Below, in pieces: positions 16,849 to 25,831 of a stretch of 64,000 nt of DNA; within the stretch, counting starts at the first letter, position 1; every line of letters begins with the position of its first letter. The position numbers and the translations under genes were made by a program. The notes beneath the pieces were generated by a model. The model was not told the origin of the DNA, ran no database searches, and was given only the letters and a program-made list of their open reading frames with translations. Location: contig WGLY01000002.1 of assembly GCA_016125335.1 (NCBI GenBank), forward strand, positions 62,001 to 126,000. The letters are read 5' to 3'. Source of the stretch: Frankiales bacterium (GTDB lineage: Bacteria; Actinomycetota; Actinomycetes; S36-B12; CAIYMF01).

Positions 16849-18495
16849 TCAGAGGTACTGGCCGGTGGGCGCCACCGTGTCGATGCTGCGCCCCGCCTCG
16901 GTGCCCTGCTTGCCCTGGATGAGGGTGCGGATGAACACGATGCGCTCGCCCTTCTTGCCGGAGATGCGCGCCCAGTCGTCCGGGTTGGTCGTGTTCGGCA
17001 GGTCCTCGTTCTCGCGGAACTCGTCGACGCAGGCGGCCAGCAGGTGCTGCACGCGGATGCCGCGCTGGCCGGTGTCGAGCAGGTCCTTGATCGCCATCTT
17101 CTTGGCCCGGCTCACGATGTTCTCGATCATGGCGCCGGAGTTGAAGTCCTTGAAGTAGAGGGTCTCCTTGTCGCCGTTGGCGTAGGTGACCTCCAGGAAC
17201 CGGTTCTCCTCGCTCTCGGTGTACATCCGCTCGACCGCGCGCTGGATCATCCCGGCGCAGGTGGCCGCCGCGTCGCCCCCGTGCTCGGCGAGGTCGTCGG
17301 CGTGCAGCGGGAGGTCCGGGGTGAGGTACTTCGAGAAGATGTCGCCGGCACCCTGGGCGTCGGGACGCTCGATCTTGATCTTCACGTCGAGGCGGCCTGG
17401 CCGCAGGATCGCCGGGTCGATCATGTCCTCGCGGTTCGAGGCGCCGATCACGATGACGTTCTCGAGGCTCTCGACGCCGTCGATCTCGCTGAGCAGCTGG
17501 GGCACGATCGTGTTCTCGACGTCGCTGGACACACCGGTGCCGCGCGTGCGGAACAGCGAGTCCATCTCGTCGAAGAACACGATGACCGGCATGCCCTCGG
17601 ACGCCTTCTCGCGGGCGCGCTGGAACACCAGCCGGATGTGCCGCTCAGTCTCGCCGACGTACTTGTTGAGCAGCTCGGGGCCCTTGATGTTGAGGAAGAA
17701 CGAGCGGCCCTCGGGACGCCCCTCGACCTCGGCCACCTTCTTGGCCAGGGAGTTCGCCACGGCCTTGGCGATGAGCGTCTTGCCGCAGCCCGGCGGGCCG
17801 TAGAGCAGGATCCCCTTGGGCGGGCGCAGCTTGTGCTCGAGGAACAGCGACGCGTGCAGGTAGGGCAGCTCGACCGCGTCGCGGATCGCGTCGATCTGGG
17901 AGGCGAGGCCGCCGATGTCGGCGTAGTCGATGTCCGGGACCTCCTCGAGGACCAGCTCCTCGACCTCGGCCTTGGGGATTTTCTCGAACACGTACTGCGA
18001 GCGCGGCTCCAGCAGCAGGGAGTCGCCCGGGCGCACGCTGCTCCCGAGCAGCGGCGCGGCGAGGCGCACCACCTTCTCCTCGTCGGAGTGCGAGATGACC
18101 AGGGCCCGCTCGCCGTCCTCGAGCAGCTCCTTGAGCATCACGATCTCGCCGTGGCGCTCGAACTCCCGGGCGGCGACCACGTTCATGGCCTCGTTGAGCA
18201 CGACCTCCTGGCCGGGACGCAGCGACTCGGCGTCGACGTCGGGGCTGACGACCACGCGCATCTTGCGGCCGGAGGCGAACACGTCGACGGAGCCGTCCTC
18301 GAGCCGCTCGAGGAAGACCCCGTAGCCGCTGGGTGGCTCGGCGAGGCGGTCGACCTCCTCCTTGAGCGCCACGATCTGGTCGCGCGCCTCGCGCAGCGTG
18401 GCGACCAGTCGCTGGTTCTGGGCGGTCGCCGCCGCCAGCTCGGCCTGCAGGGCGGAGACGCGCAGGTCCTGTGCGCGGTCGTCGGAGTAGCTCAC
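16849..18495 (-). CDS. arc: proteasome-associated AAA ATPase ARC (Mpa)
   Basis: A 548-residue hexameric unfoldase that recognises pupylated proteins and feeds them to the 20S core. Domains in order: an N-terminal coiled coil that binds Pup (about residues 10-52), two OB domains (about 55-175), an AAA module with Walker A GPPGCGKT (233-240) and Walker [13 protein letters not shown], and a C-terminal GQYL (545-548) that inserts into PrcA pockets. The start is GTG at 18495, preceded by GGGAGGTGATC, an almost perfect anti-16S match. A TAGGGT hexamer lies at 18522-18527. It is transcribed away from trmI. Confidence 0.97.
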   Translation of the reverse strand: MSYSDDRAQDLRVSALQAELAAATAQNQRLVATLREARDQIVALKEEVDRLAEPPSGYGVFLERLEDGSVDVFASGRKMRVVVSPDVDAESLRPGQEVVLNEAMNVVAAREFERHGEIVMLKELLEDGERALVISHSDEEKVVRLAAPLLGSSVRPGDSLLLEPRSQYVFEKIPKAEVEELVLEEVPDIDYADIGGLASQIDAIRDAVELPYLHASLFLEHKLRPPKGILLYGPPGCGKTLIAKAVANSLAKKVAEVEGRPEGRSFFLNIKGPELLNKYVGETERHIRLVFQRAREKASEGMPVIVFFDEMDSLFRTRGTGVSSDVENTIVPQLLSEIDGVESLENVIVIGASNREDMIDPAILRPGRLDVKIKIERPDAQGAGDIFSKYLTPDLPLHADDLAEHGGDAAATCAGMIQRAVERMYTESEENRFLEVTYANGDKETLYFKDFNSGAMIENIVSRAKKMAIKDLLDTGQRGIRVQHLLAACVDEFRENEDLPNTTNPDDWARISGKKGERIVFIRTLIQGKQGTEAGRSIDTVAPTGQYL

Positions 18496-18521
18496 GTGCG
18501 ATCACCTCCCGGCTCTGCTCG

Positions 18522-18527
18522 ACCCTA
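18522..18527 (-). promoter_or_regulatory. -10 element TAGGGT for arc
   Basis: GGGTAGGGTCGAG on the minus strand lies 27 bases before the GTG of arc, leaving a leader of about 20 bases that carries the strong ribosome-binding site. Confidence 0.5.
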
Positions 18528-18654
18528 CCCACGTCGGGCGCGGGGGCGCTCGCGGTAAGCGGGCCCGCGCGAGTCGCAACCCAGCCGTAACACGCGACCT
18601 GTTCCCGTCCCGAGCGCACGTTCCGGGGGCGCCCGGACTCCGGTCGCGGCGCCG

Positions 18655-18675
18655 CCGTCCCGCGCGGCGGGACGG
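18655..18675. terminator. hairpin downstream of trmI
   Basis: CCGTCCCGC at 18655-18663 is exactly complementary to 18667-18675 with a 3-base loop. It is 48 bases past the trmI stop. Confidence 0.55.
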
Positions 18676-18722
18676 GCCCGGCGCAGGGCGACGCCGCCAG
18701 GTGCGGGAGCGGGGGCCGCGCG

Positions 18723-19637
18723 TCAGGAGGCCGGGGCCTCGTAGTCCTCGCCGTAGGCGCCCTTGGCGGGCCGGCTGCGCCGCGGCGGGAGCACGGTGCC
18801 GTCCGCGAGCCGGCGGGTGGAGACGAGGAAGCCGGTGTGGCCGTTCATCCGGTGGTCCGGGCGCACGGCCAGCCCCTCGAGGTGCCAGGTGCGCAGCAGG
18901 GTCTCCTGCGCGTGCGGCTCGGTCCACCTGCCGTCGGTGCGCAGCGCCTCGACCGTGCGCGACATCTGCGTGGTGGTAGCGACGTAGACCACCAGCACCC
19001 CGCCGGGCACCAGCGACTCGGCCACCACGTCGATGCAGTCCCACGGCGCGAGCATGTCGAGCACCGCGCGGTCGAACTCGAGGTCGTGCCCCTCCCTGCG
19101 CCGGGCCCGCAGCGTGGGCGTCAGGTCGCCGACCGTCAGCGTGTGGGCCGGGTGGGGGGCGCCGAAGAACAGCTCGATGTTCGAGGCCGCGACCTCGGCG
19201 AAGTCGGCGCGCCGCTCGTAGGACGAGACCCGGCCCGTGTCGCCGACCGCGCGCAGCAGGGAGCAGGTGAGCGCGCCGGACCCGACCCCGGCCTCGAGCA
19301 CGCGGGCGCCGGGGTAGACGTCGGCGAGGCCCACGATCGCGGCGGCGTCCTTCGGGTACACGATCGTCGCGCCGCGCGGCATGGCCAGCACGAAGTCCGA
19401 CAGCAGCGGGCGCAGCGCCAGGTAGGGCACCCCCTGCGTGGACGTGACGACGATCCCCTCGGGCCGGCCGATGAGGGCGTCGTGCTCGATGGCGCCCTTG
19501 GAGGTGTGGAACGACCGGCCCCGGCCCAGCGTGATCGTGTGCATCCGACGCTTGGGGTCCGTGAGCTGCACGCGGTCGCCCTCGCGCAGCTCGCCCCGGC
19601 GCATGTCGGCACCCGTGGGTGCGGGAGGCGTCGTCAT
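18723..19637 (-). CDS. trmI: tRNA (adenine-58-N1)-methyltransferase TrmI
   Basis: A 304-residue SAM-dependent enzyme that makes m1A58 in the T loop of tRNA, usually as a homotetramer. An N-terminal beta-domain (RRGELREGDRVQLTDPKRRMHTITLGRG, about residues 12-70) is followed by a Rossmann methyltransferase with motif I VLEAGVGSGALT. Further family marks are YERRADFAEVAASN and AVLDMLAPWDCI. The C-terminal tail is basic. I chose the ATG at 19637 because TATCCT lies eight bases upstream, fitting the leaderless pattern of the neighbourhood; an internal ATG at 19604 is the alternative. The gene is next to arc, as in M. tuberculosis (Rv2118c). Confidence 0.93.
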   Translation of the reverse strand: MTTPPAPTGADMRRGELREGDRVQLTDPKRRMHTITLGRGRSFHTSKGAIEHDALIGRPEGIVVTSTQGVPYLALRPLLSDFVLAMPRGATIVYPKDAAAIVGLADVYPGARVLEAGVGSGALTCSLLRAVGDTGRVSSYERRADFAEVAASNIELFFGAPHPAHTLTVGDLTPTLRARRREGHDLEFDRAVLDMLAPWDCIDVVAESLVPGGVLVVYVATTTQMSRTVEALRTDGRWTEPHAQETLLRTWHLEGLAVRPDHRMNGHTGFLVSTRRLADGTVLPPRRSRPAKGAYGEDYEAPAS

Positions 19638-19645
19638 GGCGGCCA

Positions 19646-19651
19646 AGGATA
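19646..19651 (-). promoter_or_regulatory. -10 element TATCCT for trmI
   Basis: TATCCT on the minus strand ends eight bases before the chosen ATG of trmI. Confidence 0.4.
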
Positions 19652-19669
19652 GGCGGGTGGCGACGCCGG

Positions 19670-20821
19670 CTACCGGTGGCCGGCGAGCACCCGCTCGACG
19701 TCGGCCCGCGCCAGCGTGCCGTACCACCCGCCCTGCGGGTCGATGACGAGGTACTGCGGGGCCTCGATCGCGAGCATTGCGTTGATGAGGTCCTCGCCGC
19801 GCAGGTCGCCGACGAGGACCGCACGGGCGTCGAGGTTGACGCACACCGACGACAGCGGGACCCAGGGCCGGCGCTCGGCCGGCACCGCCGCGAGCGCGGA
19901 CTCCTGCGAGACGCCGCGCGGGCGGCCCTCGGAGTCGATCGCGACCATCGAGCGGGCCCCGGCCTCCTCGCGCAGGCGCAGCGCCTCCGACAGCGGGGTG
20001 TCGTGCGCCATGGCCACGGCGGGCACCGCGAGCTCGCGCGCGGACAGCGTGGGGACCCGGCCCGCGATCCGGGCCTGGGCGAGCACCTGCGAGGCGCCCG
20101 AGTACAGGTAGCTGGAGATGAGCAGCCCGATGAGGATCGACCCGAGGTCCGGCGCACCGCCGCGCCGCCAGACCAGGTACTGCGGGACGAGGAACACCAG
20201 GACGGCGACCACGCGGCCGGCCCACGCGGCCACCACGGTGGAGCGGCGCTCGTCTCGGGTGACGCCCCACAGGACGGCCTTGAGCACCGCTCCCCCGTCG
20301 AGCGGCAGCCCCGGCAGCGCGTTGTAGATGCCGAGGATGACGTTGGAGAAGCCCAGCGCGTGCAGCACGACGTACACCCGCAGGTCGCCGTAGTACGTCG
20401 CGGACGCCGCCGCGTTGCAGGCGACCCCGATGAGCACCGAGCTGATCGGCCCCGACGCCGCGATCAGCGCCTCGCGGCCCGGGGAGGGCTCGCGACGCTC
20501 GTAGGAGGTGTAGCCGCCCAGGGCCCAGAGCGTGATGCTGCGCACCGGGAAGCCGGCCAGCCGTGCCGCCCAGGCGTGGGCGAGCTCGTGGCCGAGGATG
20601 CAGGCGTAGAAGAGCACGGCGAACACCAGCGCGAGCACCAGGGCCTGAGTGGGCTGGCTCGGGTCGATCTGGAAGGAGTCGAGCCACAGGAACGCGATGA
20701 TGCCGATGCCGACGAGCGTGCTCCACGGCATGAGCACCGGCACGCTCCCGAGCCGGAAGCCCAGCGTGCCGCCCCGGGTGCCCGCGGGCCCCTCGGGCTC
20801 GACGGCGCTCTCGCTGCTCAT
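19670..20821 (-). CDS. site-2 protease-family intramembrane metalloprotease with CBS domains
   Basis: A 383-residue membrane protein. The zinc motif HELAH (residues 78-82) lies in a transmembrane helix, and the second metal-ligand motif is NALPGLPLDGG (about residue 175). Five or six hydrophobic segments fill residues 30-250. A pair of CBS domains follows (about 255-383; VPAVAMAHDTPLSEAL... and LGDLRGEDLINAML-type segments), a common layout in S2P proteases that sense adenine nucleotides. The family cleaves membrane-spanning substrates such as anti-sigma factors; the substrate here is unknown. The ATG at 20821 has TAGGGT six bases upstream. It is divergent from the RecB-like gene with only 77 bases between. 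Confidence 0.9.
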   Translation of the reverse strand: MSSESAVEPEGPAGTRGGTLGFRLGSVPVLMPWSTLVGIGIIAFLWLDSFQIDPSQPTQALVLALVFAVLFYACILGHELAHAWAARLAGFPVRSITLWALGGYTSYERREPSPGREALIAASGPISSVLIGVACNAAASATYYGDLRVYVVLHALGFSNVILGIYNALPGLPLDGGAVLKAVLWGVTRDERRSTVVAAWAGRVVAVLVFLVPQYLVWRRGGAPDLGSILIGLLISSYLYSGASQVLAQARIAGRVPTLSARELAVPAVAMAHDTPLSEALRLREEAGARSMVAIDSEGRPRGVSQESALAAVPAERRPWVPLSSVCVNLDARAVLVGDLRGEDLINAMLAIEAPQYLVIDPQGGWYGTLARADVERVLAGHR

Positions 20822-20827
20822 CGCCTC

Positions 20828-20833
20828 ACCCTA
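20828..20833 (-). promoter_or_regulatory. -10 element TAGGGT for the site-2 protease gene (leaderless)
   Basis: TAGGGT on the minus strand is followed by GAGGCG and the ATG at 20821. Confidence 0.55.
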
Positions 20834-20886
20834 AGCGCACCGCCCGCCGCGACGGCGGGGCGAGGGCCCGTGTCACCGGTGCGCCG

Positions 20887-20892
20887 TAAGGT
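20887..20892 (+). promoter_or_regulatory. -10 element TAAGGT for the RecB-like gene (leaderless)
   Basis: TAAGGT is followed by GCCCGC and the ATG at 20899. Together with the element on the other strand it makes a compact divergent promoter. Confidence 0.55.
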
Positions 20893-20898
20893 GCCCGC

Positions 20899-21915
20899 AT
20901 GGCCGAGCCCGCCGTCGAGCACCCGCTGGCCGCCGCGGCACCGGTCGCGCCGGACCCGGACGCCACCGCGTCGACGCAGACCCCGCCGACCGGTCCCCCG
21001 TCGGGGTCCGCAACCGCGGCGGTGGACCCCGCCGAGGCATGGGAGACCGGACCGGCCCTGGTCGCCAGCCTCTCGCCCTCGAGGGCGGGCGACTTCATGA
21101 CCTGCCCGCTGCTCTACCGCTTCCGCACGGTCGACCGCATCCCCGAGCGGCCCAGCCCGGTCGCGGTGCGGGGCACGGTGGTCCACCAGGTCCTCGAGGA
21201 CCTGTTCGACCTGCCGCCCGGCCGGCGCACGCTCGAGCAGGCCGTGGAGCTGCTCCCCCACGCGTGGGACACCGTGCAGGAGTCGGAGCCGGGGCTGGCC
21301 GAGCAGCTGTTCGAGTCGGCCGACGAGGCCGCCGCATGGCTCGCGACGGCGCAGCCGCTGCTCGAGGCCTACTTCCGCCTCGAGGACCCGACCACCCTCG
21401 ACCCCGCCGAGCGCGAGCTGCGGGTGGAGACGACCCTCGACGACGGTCTCGTCCTGCGCGGCTACGTCGACCGGCTCGACCGCAACGCCGCCGGCGAGAC
21501 CCGCGTCGTCGACTACAAGACCGGCAAGGCCCCCGGCGAGGGGTACGAGCAGAAGGCGCTGTTCCAGATGCGCTTCTACGCGCTCGTGCTCTGGCGGGCC
21601 ACCGGGGTGGTGCCGCGGCTGCTCCAGCTGCTCTACCTCGGCAGCGAGCACGTGCTGCGCTACGCGCCGGACGAGGCCGACCTCGTCGCCACCGAGCGCA
21701 AGGTGCGCGCGCTGTGGGCGGCGATCCTGCGTGCCCACGAGACCGGCGACTGGCGTCCCTCCCCGTCCCGGCTCTGCGACTGGTGCGACCACCAGGTGCG
21801 CTGCCCGGCGTTCGGCGGCACCCCGCCGCCGCTGCCGGGCCCGGTGCCCGTGCGGCTCGCCCCGCCGGCGGCCCTCCCGCAGGAGCAGCCCGTCGCGGCC
21901 GACGACGTCTCCTGA
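20899..21915 (+). CDS. RecB-family PD-(D/E)XK exonuclease with Fe-S cysteine cluster
   Basis: A 338-residue stand-alone RecB/Cas4/AddB-like nuclease. After a 50-residue Pro/Ala-rich leader, the domain begins with SPSRAGDFMTCPLLYRFR, which has the first cluster Cys. The catalytic core is the strand VVDYKTGK (D205 and K207), and the other three cysteines are at the C-terminus in CDWCDHQVRC. One Cys plus C-x2-C-x5-C is the [4Fe-4S] pattern seen in Cas4 and AddB. The family cuts single-stranded DNA ends. It has no fused helicase. It sits in the Rv2119 position of the conserved block. A short Pro-rich tail ends the protein. Confidence 0.9.
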   Translation: MAEPAVEHPLAAAAPVAPDPDATASTQTPPTGPPSGSATAAVDPAEAWETGPALVASLSPSRAGDFMTCPLLYRFRTVDRIPERPSPVAVRGTVVHQVLEDLFDLPPGRRTLEQAVELLPHAWDTVQESEPGLAEQLFESADEAAAWLATAQPLLEAYFRLEDPTTLDPAERELRVETTLDDGLVLRGYVDRLDRNAAGETRVVDYKTGKAPGEGYEQKALFQMRFYALVLWRATGVVPRLLQLLYLGSEHVLRYAPDEADLVATERKVRALWAAILRAHETGDWRPSPSRLCDWCDHQVRCPAFGGTPPPLPGPVPVRLAPPAALPQEQPVAADDVS

Positions 21916-21976
21916 CCCGTCCTGCCGGCTCCCCTAGCCCTGGGGACGGGACAGGCGCCGCCACGGCGCGTCGGGT

Positions 21977-21982
21977 TAGCGT
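21977..21982 (+). promoter_or_regulatory. -10 element TAGCGT for the ABC exporter pair
   Basis: TAGCGT ends seven bases before the GTG at 21990, so the two-gene ABC operon probably starts with a leaderless mRNA. Confidence 0.5.
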
Positions 21983-21989
21983 GACCCCC

Positions 21990-22724
21990 GTGACCTCCGC
22001 CGCCCGAGCCGTCGCGCTCACCAAGGTCTACGGCTCCGGCGACACGCGGGTCACCGCGCTCGACGCGGTCGACGTCGAGATCGAGACCGGCCGGTTCACC
22101 GCCATCATGGGCCCCTCGGGCTCGGGCAAGAGCACGCTGATGCACTGCCTCGCCGGGCTGGACTCCATCAGCGAGGGCGAGGTCTTCATCGGCGACGTGG
22201 AGCTGTCCGCCCTCTCCGACCGGGCCCTCACCCGGCTGCGGCGCGACTCCGTCGGCTTCGTGTTCCAGGCGTTCAACCTGGTCCCCACGCTCACGGCGCT
22301 GGAGAACATCACGCTGCCCCTCGACATCGCCGGGCGCCGCCCGGACCAGGCCTGGCTCGACACCGTGATCGACACGGTGGGCCTGCGCGACCGCCTCCGC
22401 CACCGGCCCAGCGAGCTCTCCGGCGGTCAGCAGCAGCGCGTCGCCTGCGCCCGGGCGCTGGCCAGCCGGCCCACGATCGTGTTCGCCGACGAGCCCACGG
22501 GCAACCTCGACTCGCGCTCCGGTGCCGAGGTGCTCGGCTTCCTGCGCCGCAGCGTCGACGAGTTCGGCCAGACGATCGTCATGGTCACGCACGACCCGGG
22601 GGCGGCGTCCTACGCCGACCGCGTGCTCTTCCTCGCCGACGGCCGCATCGTCGACGAGATGACCGACCCCTCCGCCGACCGGGTCCTCGAGCGCATGAAG
22701 GCGTTCGAGGCCAGCCGGGGCTGA
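21990..22724 (+). CDS. ABC transporter ATP-binding protein (MacB/LolD type)
   Basis: A 244-residue ATPase with Walker A GPSGSGKST, Q-loop in FVFQAFNLVPTLTALENI, signature SGGQQQR, Walker B IVFADEPTGNLDS and the H-loop VTHD. The NLVPTLTALENI and DEPTGNLDS motifs are typical of the MacB/FtsE/LolD group that pairs with FtsX-like permeases. It would drive export or extraction of lipids, lipoproteins or peptides. The permease gene begins 3 bases after its stop. An alternative GTG at 21981 would add three residues; the chosen start fits the -10 spacing better. Confidence 0.93.
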   Translation: MTSAARAVALTKVYGSGDTRVTALDAVDVEIETGRFTAIMGPSGSGKSTLMHCLAGLDSISEGEVFIGDVELSALSDRALTRLRRDSVGFVFQAFNLVPTLTALENITLPLDIAGRRPDQAWLDTVIDTVGLRDRLRHRPSELSGGQQQRVACARALASRPTIVFADEPTGNLDSRSGAEVLGFLRRSVDEFGQTIVMVTHDPGAASYADRVLFLADGRIVDEMTDPSADRVLERMKAFEASRG

Positions 22725-22727
22725 GCG

Positions 22728-25283
22728 GTGCTCCGCGCGTCCCTGCGCTCCCTGCTGCAGCACAAGCTGCGGCTCGCGCTCACCCTCGTCGCTGTGGTGG
22801 TCGGCGTCGCCTTCGTCGCCGGCACCTACATCTTCACCGACTCGCTCAAGCGGTCCTTCGACGCGCTGTTCCAGGCGCCGCAGCCCGACGTCCAGGTGCG
22901 GGTCGAGACCGCGCTCGGCGGCCAGGGCGGCGAGGGCGGCGGCGGGCCGGCCACCAACGACCAGGTGCCCACCCTGCCGGGCTCGCTCGTCGCCACCGTC
23001 TCGGCCGTCGACGGCGTGGCCGCCGCCTACGGCACGGTCGGCGGCGACGCCGTGCTGGTGATCGGCAAGGACGGCACCGTCGTCGGCCGCGAGGGCACGC
23101 CCGCCCGGGGCGGCACGTTCGTCCCGGACCCGGCGATCAGCCCGATCTCGATCACCACCGGCCGCGCCCCGCGCGGGGGCTCCGAGGTCGCGCTGCTCGA
23201 GGCCACCGCGCAGGCGGCCGGCGTCGGCGTGGGCGACCAGGTGCGCATCGAGGGCCCGGCGTCCGGCGGCACGTTCACCGTCGTGGGCCTGCTCACCCGC
23301 GGCATCTCGGGCAGCGACGGCGGCACCTACGCGTCCTTCGACCTGCCGACGGCGCAGAAGGTGCTGCTCGGACCGGGCCAGGACCGCGTCACCGGCATCT
23401 CGGTGCGCGCCGCGCCCGGCGTCTCCCAGGACGTGCTGGCGCAGCGGGTGCAGGCCGTCCTGCCGCCGCAGGCGAGCACCCAGACCGGCGCCCAGCGCCA
23501 GGCCGACATCGCCGACCGGCTGGCCACGGCGTTCCAGTTCATCAACGTCTTCCTGCTCACGTTCGCCTTCATCGCGCTGTTCGTCGCGGTCTTCCTCATC
23601 TTCAACACGTTCTCGATGCTCGTGGCCCAGCGCACGCGCGAGCTCGCGCTGCTGCGGGCCGTGGGCGCCAGCCGGGGCCAGGTACGCCGCTCGGTCCTGG
23701 CAGAAGCGGTCGTGCTCGGGCTGCTCGCCGCCGCCCTCGGCGTCGTGGGCGGCATCGGCGTCTCGCAGGGGCTGCGGCTGCTGCTCAAGGGGTTCGGCGC
23801 CGACCTGCCCTCGGGCCCGCTGGTGATCGAGGCGCGCACGGTCGTCGTGTCGCTCGTGGTGGGCGTGCTCGTCACCCTGGTGTCCGCCTACGTGCCGGCC
23901 CGGCGCGCCGCCGTGGTGCCCCCGGTCGCCGCCATGCGCGACGAGGTCACCCTGCCCCAGCGGTCCCTGGTGACGCGCAGCGTCATCGGCGCGGTGCTGC
24001 TCGTGCTGGCGGTGCTCCTGGCGCAGCGGGCGCTGGCCACGCCCGACGACGCCACACGAGCCGCCCAGCTGGCCGGGCTGTCGGCGCTCAGCGCGCTCGT
24101 CGCCGTGATCGCGGTCGCCCCGATCGTCGGCCGGGGCGCGCTGCTCGTCATGGGCTGGCCCTTCTCCCGGCTGGTGGTGGGCCGGCTCGCGCGCGAGAAC
24201 GGCCGGCGCAACCCGCGTCGGACGGCCGCCACGTCCAGCGCCCTGGCCATCGGCCTGGCGCTCATGACCGCCATCGGCGTCATCGCGTCCTCGACCAAGG
24301 CCTCGGTGGCCGACGTCATCGACACCACGATCGGCGCCGACTACATCGTGTTCGGCGCCAAGTTCCAGCCCTTCTCCCCCGAGGTCTACCAGGCGGTGAA
24401 GGACACCCCGGGCACGTCGGCCGTCACCTTCGTGCGCCAGGTGCCGATCCAGGTCAAGGACGACAAGTCCCTGCTCACCGGCGTGCAGACCGACCAGTTC
24501 GGCACCGTGGTCGACCTCACGATGGTCAGCGGCTCGATCTCGGACCTCGCGCTCGGCCAGGTCGCCGTCGACGACAAGACCGCGGCCTCGCTCGGGCTCG
24601 CCGTGGGCGACCGCGTGCCGGCCACCTTCGTCAACGGCTCCTCCACCGTCGAGCTCGCGGCGGTCTACACCCAGGCCGGGCCCTACACGGGCTGGATCAC
24701 GAGCATCCCGACGCTGATGTCCATCGGCGCCCGCGAGCTCGACTCCGCGGTCTACGTGAAGGTGGCGCCCGGCGGCGACCCGGCGGCGGTGCGCGCCTCG
24801 CTCGACGCCGAGCTGGCCGGCAACCCCACAGTGACCGTGCAGGACCAGACCAGCCTCAAGGACCAGATCAACAGCCAGTTCGACCAGGTCTTCGGGTTCA
24901 TCTACGCCCTGCTCGCGCTCGCGGTGATCGTGGCCTTCCTCGGGATCGTCAACACGCTCGCCCTGTCGGTGCACGAGCGCCGCCGGGAGGTGGGCCTGCT
25001 GCGCGCCGTGGGCACGAGCCGCCCGCAGGTGCGCCGGATGGTCGTGCTCGAGGCCGTGCTCATCGCGGTGCTCGGGGCCGTCATCGGCATCGGGCTCGGG
25101 CTGGCCTACGGCGCCCTGCTCCAGAAGGTGCTGGAGCCGCAGGGCATCACCCGCCTCGCGGTGCCGGGTGGCCAGATCGTGCAGTTCCTGGTGCTGGCCG
25201 TCGTCGGCGGCGTCCTGGCCTCCCTGTGGCCGGCGTTCACCGCCGCCCGCCTCAACGTCATCCGCGCCGTCGCCTCGGAGTGA
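22728..25283 (+). CDS. ABC transporter permease, FtsX/MacB type, large two-module form
   Basis: An 851-residue membrane protein with two copies of the periplasmic-core plus FtsX layout. An N-terminal helix (about 15-38) and a long extracytoplasmic region lead into FtsX module 1 (about 270-410, with LALLRAVGASRGQVRR); a further hydrophobic region follows. Module 2 ends the protein (about 700-851), with REVGLLRAVGTSRPQVRRMVVLEA as its coupling helix. The periplasmic loop near residue 65-80 is Gly-rich. Export is inferred; the substrate is unknown. It starts with GTG 3 bases after the ATPase stop and is clearly its partner. Confidence 0.92.
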   Translation: MLRASLRSLLQHKLRLALTLVAVVVGVAFVAGTYIFTDSLKRSFDALFQAPQPDVQVRVETALGGQGGEGGGGPATNDQVPTLPGSLVATVSAVDGVAAAYGTVGGDAVLVIGKDGTVVGREGTPARGGTFVPDPAISPISITTGRAPRGGSEVALLEATAQAAGVGVGDQVRIEGPASGGTFTVVGLLTRGISGSDGGTYASFDLPTAQKVLLGPGQDRVTGISVRAAPGVSQDVLAQRVQAVLPPQASTQTGAQRQADIADRLATAFQFINVFLLTFAFIALFVAVFLIFNTFSMLVAQRTRELALLRAVGASRGQVRRSVLAEAVVLGLLAAALGVVGGIGVSQGLRLLLKGFGADLPSGPLVIEARTVVVSLVVGVLVTLVSAYVPARRAAVVPPVAAMRDEVTLPQRSLVTRSVIGAVLLVLAVLLAQRALATPDDATRAAQLAGLSALSALVAVIAVAPIVGRGALLVMGWPFSRLVVGRLARENGRRNPRRTAATSSALAIGLALMTAIGVIASSTKASVADVIDTTIGADYIVFGAKFQPFSPEVYQAVKDTPGTSAVTFVRQVPIQVKDDKSLLTGVQTDQFGTVVDLTMVSGSISDLALGQVAVDDKTAASLGLAVGDRVPATFVNGSSTVELAAVYTQAGPYTGWITSIPTLMSIGARELDSAVYVKVAPGGDPAAVRASLDAELAGNPTVTVQDQTSLKDQINSQFDQVFGFIYALLALAVIVAFLGIVNTLALSVHERRREVGLLRAVGTSRPQVRRMVVLEAVLIAVLGAVIGIGLGLAYGALLQKVLEPQGITRLAVPGGQIVQFLVLAVVGGVLASLWPAFTAARLNVIRAVASE

Positions 25284-25349
25284 CCCGGGGCGGCGCCGCC
25301 GCGTGAGACGGTGTCGGCGTCGTCCCGCCGCCACGCCAGGGAGGTCCCC

Positions 25350-25763
25350 GTGTTCGACGTCGAGGTCCGCAACGTCCACGGCTCCGTCACCGCCGTGGGA
25401 TCGGCCGGACCCTTCACCGTCGTGGTCGACCGGCCGGAGGCGGCCGGCGGCGGCGGGCACGGCTTCAACGGCGGCGAGCTGCTGCACCTGGCGGTGGCCG
25501 GGTGCGTCTCGAACGACCTGTTCCGCGAGGCGGCCGCACGCGGTATCGCGCTGACCCGCGTGGTGGTCACCGCGCACGGCGCGTTCGCCGGCGACCCCGC
25601 GGTGTCCACCGGCATCGGGTACGAGGTCGAGGTGGGCGGCCCCGCCCCGCGGGCGGACCTCGAGGAGCTGGTGCGCCACGTCGACCGGATCGCCGAGATC
25701 CCCGAGTCGCTGCGCCGCGGCACCGAGGTCCGCCTCGAGTCCGTGCGCGTGCTCGAGGACTGA
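25350..25763 (+). CDS. OsmC-like protein with a single cysteine
   Basis: A 137-residue protein of the OsmC/Ohr fold. It has the characteristic segment GFNGGELLHLAVAGCVSNDLFREAAARG, where the Cys begins the central helix. Classical OsmC and Ohr reduce organic hydroperoxides with two cysteines; here the second, resolving Cys is absent in the whole chain, so it may work with a partner thiol such as mycothiol or have a different role. The GTG at 25350 has AGGGAGG at a good distance. It follows the permease gene by 66 bases on the same strand and converges with the HAD gene. Confidence 0.82.
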   Translation: MFDVEVRNVHGSVTAVGSAGPFTVVVDRPEAAGGGGHGFNGGELLHLAVAGCVSNDLFREAAARGIALTRVVVTAHGAFAGDPAVSTGIGYEVEVGGPAPRADLEELVRHVDRIAEIPESLRRGTEVRLESVRVLED

Positions 25764-25788
25764 CGTCGCGTCGCTGCCGCCTCCCCTG

Positions 25789-25826
25789 ACCCGCGCCCCG
25801 CGGTCGTCGAGGGTCTCCGCGCGGGT
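25789..25826. terminator. inverted repeat between convergent genes
   Basis: ACCCGCGC at 25789-25796 is complementary to GCGCGGGT at 25819-25826 with a 22-base loop, between the OsmC-like gene and the HAD gene. Confidence 0.4.
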
Positions 25827-25831
25827 GCCGC

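Noticed and set aside
8283-18495. The Pup-proteasome locus as a novel system
   Set aside because: All components and motifs (KGGQ Pup, Thr53 PrcB, GQYL ARC, distinct Dop and PafA) match the well-described actinobacterial system.
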